Assembly (NCBI GenBank): GCA_014529385.2
Contig: CM043969.1
Location: 72,008,676-72,072,675 of the forward strand
Direction of reading: 5' to 3'
Length of the DNA: 64,000 nucleotides
Origin: Adiantum capillus-veneris
Taxonomy: Eukaryota; Streptophyta; Polypodiopsida; Polypodiales; Pteridaceae
Both the position numbers and the translations under genes were made by a program. This document shows, piece after piece, positions 58,560 through 64,000 of the stretch (position 1 is its first letter; each line of letters opens with the position of its first letter). Below the pieces are notes generated by a model. It was not told the DNA's origin and did not search any database. It saw nothing but the letters and a program-made list of their open reading frames with translations.

Positions 58560-60659
58560 GCCTTCCGGCCCCTGAGATCACCCTGATCACAGACATAGCG
58601 CAAGGAATGATGATCTATCCATGCAACAAATGTAGAGCCATACAAGTAGTGTCGCCATTTCCTCAAGGCGTGAACGACGGCGTAAAGCTCCTTCTCATAC
58701 GTTGGATAACTCATCTCAGCATCAGAAAGTTTCTTACTTTCAAACGCGACAGGACGTCCATCTTGGTATAATGCCGCACCAATGGCATAATCACTAGCAT
58801 CCATTTCAACCACAAACGGTTTGCTAGGATCCACAATGTGCAATACTGGCGCAGTAGTCACCAAGTGCATTAGTGTCTGAAAGCTCTCGTCGAGACGCAT
58901 TCCATACAACATGGGGGGCTACCTTTACAATGAGGACCCGAAGTCTTCGGTCCTATCACCCCTGCTTTTAAAAGTTGCGTAACGGAGCAACAACTTTAGA
59001 GTAATCCTTGATAAACTTGCGAAAGAATCCAGTAAAGCCTAAAAAGGACTTTACTTGGCGTACATTCTTCAGAATGGGCCAATTTCGCAATTTATCCAAC
59101 TTTTCAGGGTCAACGCGAATTCCATCGCGAGTAATGATGTGACCCAAGTACAGAAGCTCTTTCTTGAAAAATTCACACTTGAAAGCCTTAGCATAAAGCT
59201 TCTCAGTTCTCAGTACTTCGAAAACAGCGCGTATATGCGCTAAGTGCTTAGACAAACTTCGGCTATAGATCAAGATATCATCGAGAAATACAACAACGAA
59301 GTTGCCTAAAAATGGCCTCAGCAGATCATTCATCATCTGCTGAAACGTAGCTGGAGCATTGGTCAAACCAAAAGGCAAGACCAAAAACTCGTAGTGACCA
59401 TAACGCGTATGGAGGCCTGTCTTGGGAACATCTTCCAGTTTGATACGTATTTAGTGATAGTCTGATCGTAGGTCTATCTTCATAAAATACAACGCGCCAT
59501 GGAGCCGATCTATCAGATCGTTCATGCGCGGGAGCGGATACTTGTTCTTAACAGTGAGCTTATTCAACCCTTTGTAATCCACGCAGAAGCGCATAGTGTT
59601 ATCCTTCTTTCGAGAAAGTAACACTGGCGCTCCCCATGGGGATTTACTTGGCCGAACAAAACCCCTATCGAGATAATCTTTCAGCTGCCGCTGAATCTCG
59701 TCCTCTTCGGTTTTACTAAACCGATAGGGTTGCTTTGAGAAGGGTTGACTACCAGCCACCAACTCAATGCCATGATCTACTCCTCTCAAAGGCGGCAAGC
59801 CAGGAGATAGATCATCAGGAAAAACATCCTTGAAATCAGTCATGATTTCTCAGATAAGGTCGGATTCGTCAGAATCCCCAAGTTCAACAGAAGAACATGA
59901 AACATTTTTACCAAATTCTGTGACAGAAGTATCAAGCACTAATGAATCAAACCAAGCAGATGGTACACATTGATAAAAGTCAACATCAGAAGACTTTGTA
60001 TCTTTATACATTTCCAAAGCAGTAACAACTGGTATTGTAAAACCATTATTTACAGACTTCTGATTACAAAGTGACACAGATACATGAGGCATATCCTGCT
60101 TAACAAAAACAAGAGAGTGATGTACATAGTCTATATACAATGAGTCTTGTTTATCATAAAACCATGGAATTCCTAAACTAACATATGCTCTATCCACGCG
60201 CATAATGTGGAAATCCAAGTTCTCTTTCAGCCAGCTCGAGCGACAAATCTGGAACCATCCAATTCCATACATCCGTATCCTCGCCACCAACCATCTTCAC
60301 GCGATACTCATGGTCACTATCCCACGTCTGCAGGCTCAGTTTCTGCACCAATTTGCATCCACAAAATTCTGTGAGTGAGCTCCCATTATCAAGGAGTACA
60401 CAGTCACGTCGTGACCATTGATCTTCCCGAGGAAACGGAGAAGATCGTGCTTATCAAACACTTTCGTGCTAAAAGTACAGTTAGTGCATGAATTGTGCGC
60501 TAAATGATGGATTTCAACTTGAACAACATCAGAGTTACTTGAGATCTCGTGAATCTGAACCAAAGAACGACCTTGCCGTTTCTGCATCTTTTTCTTCTTG
60601 GGGCAGTCCTTGATTTGGTGACTTGTCTGGCCACATCCAAAGCAAGCCCCCTTCTTCAC
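58560..60659 (-). pseudogene. Zinc knuckle, protease, reverse transcriptase and RNase H of element E
   Basis: Zinc knuckle ACFGCGQTSHQIKDCPKKK at about 60600-60655; protease region to about 59850; reverse transcriptase with [40 protein letters not shown] and the catalytic VFLDDILIYS, LGHIITRDGIRVDPEKLDKL; RNase H with VEMDASDYAIGAALYQDGRP and TYEKELYAVVHALRKWRHYL. Standard gypsy enzyme set, about three breaks. Confidence 0.85.
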
Positions 60660-60740
60660 TGCATCAGCAACAACTAAAGCATTTTTGGCTTTCTTCTTCT
60701 CCTGAGATGATCTCGGCGGTGATTTGGACTTATGCTGGAA

Positions 60741-61690
60741 TCAAGGTCGCTTCCTCGAAGCGCACTCAGCGGATTGATGGTCTGCAGTTCTTTTCTTCTC
60801 ATAGTTCGCTCCATTTATCAAATGGAACGTCCTGGCCTTTGCTACTGCATCCTCAGCGTCAGTCAAGGCTTTGTCCTTGATTAAGGCCCAACGGTAATCT
60901 TCATGTAATCCCAGTAAGTACATGTGCACAGCGTGCGTGGAATCCACCTTGCAAAAGGTGAGCGCATCTTTGAAAGCTGTCATATATTTATCAAAAGATA
61001 GAGCTTTCATCGAAAGACTCTGCAATTTGGCATAAGCTTTCAAAGGATCCATTTTGGCGAAATCCTTCTTGAATTTCACACAAAAGTCAGCCCACGTCGT
61101 AGGCTTCTCTGTCATATCACGCCACCAGGTAAGGACCTTACTGCGCATATAGAGAGAAATCGTTTGAATCCTCCGTTCATCATGCTCCCTATGGAGATCA
61201 AAATACGTGGTCCACTGGTGCAGCCAGTTATTTACGGCCAGTTCCGCACACTCCTCTTCCCCTGAGAAATTTGTAGTTTTGTACGGAATCGTGGTCCACT
61301 GGTGCAGCCAGTTATTTACGGCCAGTTCCGCACACTCCTCTTCCCCTGAGAAATTTGTAGTTTTGTACGGAATCGTGGCAGTTGGACCACCCTGTGAATG
61401 CCCAAAAGCAACAATCTGCATCCGCAATTGTTGGAGATGGGTTTAGCCCTCGAAAAGACGTGTAGTCATCGACTGAGCCGTATTTTCTAGAGCAGTAAGC
61501 CAGGAACTAAGCCCTTGCACGACCCCTTCGAGAGAGGCCAAGCGACAACGTTCGCGTTTTCCAGAGCAGTAAAACGTTGGTCGAAGCTCTGGAAAGTACT
61601 TGTAATCCATGTGTAGAGAGCATGCGTAAATGGAATTTGAACATTACCTGGTGCGTCGTCACGCTGCACATCCGGGCTGGAAGAATCCAT
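60741..61690 (-). pseudogene. Gag of element E with an internal 28-residue duplication
   Basis: Begins MDSSSPDVQRDDAPGNVQIP. Core motifs: TYFDLHREHDERRIQTISLY, VLTWWRDMTEKPTTWADFCV, FAKMDPLKAYAKLQSLSMKA. An 84-bp direct repeat (61207-61290 and 61291-61374) duplicates TIPYKTTNFSGEEECAEL...WLHQWT in frame. Structural protein of the element particle; fossil copy. Confidence 0.8.
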
Positions 61691-62276
61691 GGCAAAGTGC
61701 GTGAGAAACTAGAAGTTTCACGTGAAACTGGATCTTTTCTGTACTTTTCGGTCGCGAAAAGTTGAACTTCGAGGAGCTCTATGCGTTGGCGTGAGCGTCC
61801 GAAGGCGAGCAGGTGATGGCGGGAGCGCGGGAGTCCGAGCAGGTGAGAGATAGGAGCAGTGGGAGAGAAGCAGCAGAGCCAAAAAGTCAATTTTCTGCAA
61901 ACTCGTTAGTCTCTGTAAGTGAGTTTTTAATAAACTCAGCTTTCATACTTCTTTAAAAAAAACTCAAAGTGTCCAGGCCACTTAAAATAAAAGGGACACT
62001 TAATAAATAAAGTCTTAAGTGGGTTAAAAGAAACTCAACGCAGAGCTGCCAGCGAAACCAACAATTCGAACGCAAGATGAGAGGAGGTGACGTGTGGAGA
62101 TTAAGAGGGGTCGTCAAGGATTGTGCCTGCCTGTGGCTAACACGCGAAGGGAGCGCCCATGTTGGAAGCAGCCTCCACGTCATCACAGAGCCTACAATTT
62201 TTCTCCCTGCTACTGTTCCACACTCAGCAAGGATTCCCTCAAGGCTTCTGCCCCCATGCTCTCTCCGAGAGAGGTA

Positions 62277-62328
<52 letters not shown>

Positions 62329-62669
62329 CTTCGCGCAGAGGACATTACAAAGAGAGATTTCGAGAAGTACAGTCACTGAATTTAATCTAAAATCAGCAAG
62401 TTAATGAGAAATACACTAATTTTCGTCAAAAATCAGTAAAATTTATAGAAATCCTCTGATTTTCAGCACTTTCACCTCTGAATTGCTGATTTTTATCAAA
62501 AATCAGCAAGAAGCACATTAAATTTCACCTGCAAACATAGTCATGAGAAGAAAATAATCGATTAAACAGTTAATTGATCAAAAATTGCATGAAATGGTAA
62601 TTATCCGACTCTAATCAGTCCGTAAGTGTGCACACGGTCCTTTGTGCAGCCAAGTCGGCTCTGATACCA

Positions 62670-63040
62670 TGAAACGAACTCTCAGAGTGGATCTCCCGGC
62701 TACAGACACGCGTCGGACAAGCACCCGACCATAGCCACCATCCGGCAGCTCCCCCGTGCTGGGATCAGCTTCCGAGGACGTAGGCGTGCACTTGTAAGAC
62801 CGAGTGTCCCATACCACCCGGCCTCACCTCCTCGAGGTGACTTCGCGCACTCCTAGCCTCGCGGGCTAACCACTGGCACTCTGCCAGTGGGGGTCGATAA
62901 CTTCAAATGAGGCCTTGGCCTCCCTTTTATAATAATGGCCGGCCACACTGGTCGGGTTCACACTACGTCCGCCCGGACACTGGACGCCCATCCCGGCGGC
63001 GTCTGGGCTAGATCCCCTCTTCTATGAGCGGGACATAACA
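62670..63040 (-). repeat. 5' LTR of element E
   Basis: 371 bp with the same ends as the 3' copy. Primer site TGGTATCAGAGCCGAC (minus strand) at 62654-62669. The leader between it and gag (61691-62653) holds (CT)n followed by (GT)n at 62279-62328. Confidence 0.9.
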
Positions 63041-63270
63041 GACCCCCTCCCGAGAAGTGTTGCAGAATCAAAGCATCCTTGATCTCTTGCGGAACAAGCT
63101 TGCATCCTCCGCATTGGCCAGTAGTGCCGATGCCAATAAGGTGCCTCAACACACGCGTCACCATACTTGTCTTTTGCTTTCCACAATATTTTCAAGTCCA
63201 AGTGTGTTTCCTGATCATGCTTGCCCTCGTGTATTTACCACCGCAATAACATTGGTGTGTGCGCTCCATA
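63041..63270 (-). pseudogene. hAT transposase N-terminal BED zinc finger (separated piece)
   Basis: The minus strand reads KYCGKQKTSMVTRVLRHL, then IGIGTTGQCGGCKLVPQEI and KDALILQHFSGG. This is the Cys-Cys-His pattern of the BED finger of plant hAT transposases (C-x-x-C...H...C), with one Trp/Cys position of the first pair changed to a stop. It ends exactly at the right flank of element E and continues in sense on the other side at 56505, so both belong to one interrupted transposase gene. BED fingers bind the transposon ends. Confidence 0.7.
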
Positions 63271-64000
63271 CTGGGTTGGGTTTGCGAGGCATGGTGGACC
63301 TACACATGCAGTAGGAACACGACATCATGACTAAAACGCATGTGCTATCGCGAGAGAATCACAAAGAAATGTGCGAGGAAGAGAGGGGGAGACAGAAGAT
63401 TTGCTTTCTTCTTGGTAAACACGCGCGAAAAGGCTCCGCAGATGGACTTTGGAGGTTGCAAGTCACTATTGCATACAATCTCCAATAAAATAAGGTGCCC
63501 AAACTAAACCCAGCCAGGCGAAAATATAAGGCTCCTCGCGTAGGGTTTTTTTTTCAAGCCAAAAAAATTCCGTACACTACGGATCCGTACGGTACTGTAC
63601 TATATGGTACGGACGTACGGTGCCTTACGGATCCGTACGTACGTCCGGATCCTTCCTTGGGTGGAATTCTGCCACTTCGTGTCACGTGTCGTCTCTCTCT
63701 CTTAATTCAATTGTTATTGAAGTGCGAAAAGTTTGTTCAGTCTATTCTTTTTTATTAGCATGTGGTGCCCGTCTTGTTTTGAACAGTAAGCAGTGCAAAA
63801 TAGTTCAAAACAAGCAAATGAATAAGATGGTGTCCCCAATCCGCTCGGAAAAGCTATAATTTGATAGTCCTGTAGTGGTTGCCCAAGATAGTGGTCGGCC
63901 GCACAATGGAAATACGATGCGGCAAGAGCCGGTAGACTTGGTAGGGATAGACATAAAATCGGCCGAGTTGTTAATACTCTAAAGTGGCCAAGAATCTAGA
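63271..64000. repeat. Short palindromes and LTR fragments at the right edge
   Basis: 63569-63654 is a cluster of overlapping palindromes built on tacggatccgta and gtacggacgtac. 63656-63775 matches 47085-47205 (gtggaattc-gccact-cgtgtc, gttattgaagtgc) and 63780-63990 matches 50660-50880, so two pieces that are separate elsewhere are adjacent here: this is probably one LTR end and its neighbouring region. No gene supported. Confidence 0.65.

Larger units (their letters stand above)
56506..63040 (-). mobile_element. Element E: chromodomain Ty3/gypsy element inserted in the hAT gene
   Basis: Paired LTRs (62670-63040 at the 5' side, 56506-56895 at the 3' side on the minus strand), Met-tRNA primer site, gag, knuckle, protease, RT, RNase H, integrase and chromodomain. 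Both flanks carry gaccc (56501-56505 and 63041-63045), a clean 5-bp target duplication. The LTRs differ by scattered changes and short indels in a G-rich run. The integrase frame is long and open; overall about four breaks. Fossil, younger than the hAT copy it interrupts. Confidence 0.92.

Overview
This is nuclear DNA from a large, repeat-rich eukaryotic genome, most likely a land plant. Evidence is the run of Ty3/gypsy elements primed by initiator-Met tRNA (primer sites reading TGGTATCAGAGC), two of them ending in a chromodomain, a plant-style hAT transposase, a Helitron with an RPA-like companion gene, short GT-AG introns of about 80 bases, and abundant (CT)n, (GT)n and (AT)n microsatellites. 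A fern or another seed-free plant would fit, but the sequence alone does not prove it. No rRNA, tRNA, CRISPR or bacterial-type feature is seen.

Layout. 1-9.07 kb: two LTR elements on the minus strand, a gypsy element running off the left edge (A) and a non-autonomous element (B) with one long unrecognised ORF. 9.1-11 kb: dense microsatellites and short tandem duplications. 11.8-18.9 kb: a decayed Helitron (RPA-like exons, then Rep/HUH region) cut by a 5'-truncated LINE. 18.9-20.6 kb: nothing recognisable. 20.7-30.7 kb: the most interesting block. Degenerate inverted repeats flank two rightward genes (a DDE-type transposase-like gene with introns, then a divergent histone H3 gene) and two leftward unknown genes; they converge on a spacer of nested palindromes. 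30.7-33.8 kb: spacer with a 116-bp tandem duplication, then exon-like pieces of a possible host gene. 34.0-41.1 kb: a complete-ended chromodomain gypsy element (C) with paired LTRs and a 5-bp target duplication. 41.1-51.7 kb: a mosaic of LTR fragments of at least two families plus a second decayed LINE. 51.8-54.9 kb: a heavily decayed gypsy element (D). 54.9-63.3 kb: a hAT transposase gene on the minus strand, split by a chromodomain gypsy element (E, with target duplication gaccc). 63.3-64 kb: short palindromes and more LTR fragments.

Almost everything recognisable is mobile DNA. The candidate discovery is the 20.7-30.7 kb block, read here as an unclassified DNA transposon of about 10 kb that carries, between its inverted repeats, a transposase-like gene and a long-tailed histone H3 variant. 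The block definition, the family link and the cargo idea are inference from reading; the H3 match and the inverted repeats are seen directly.
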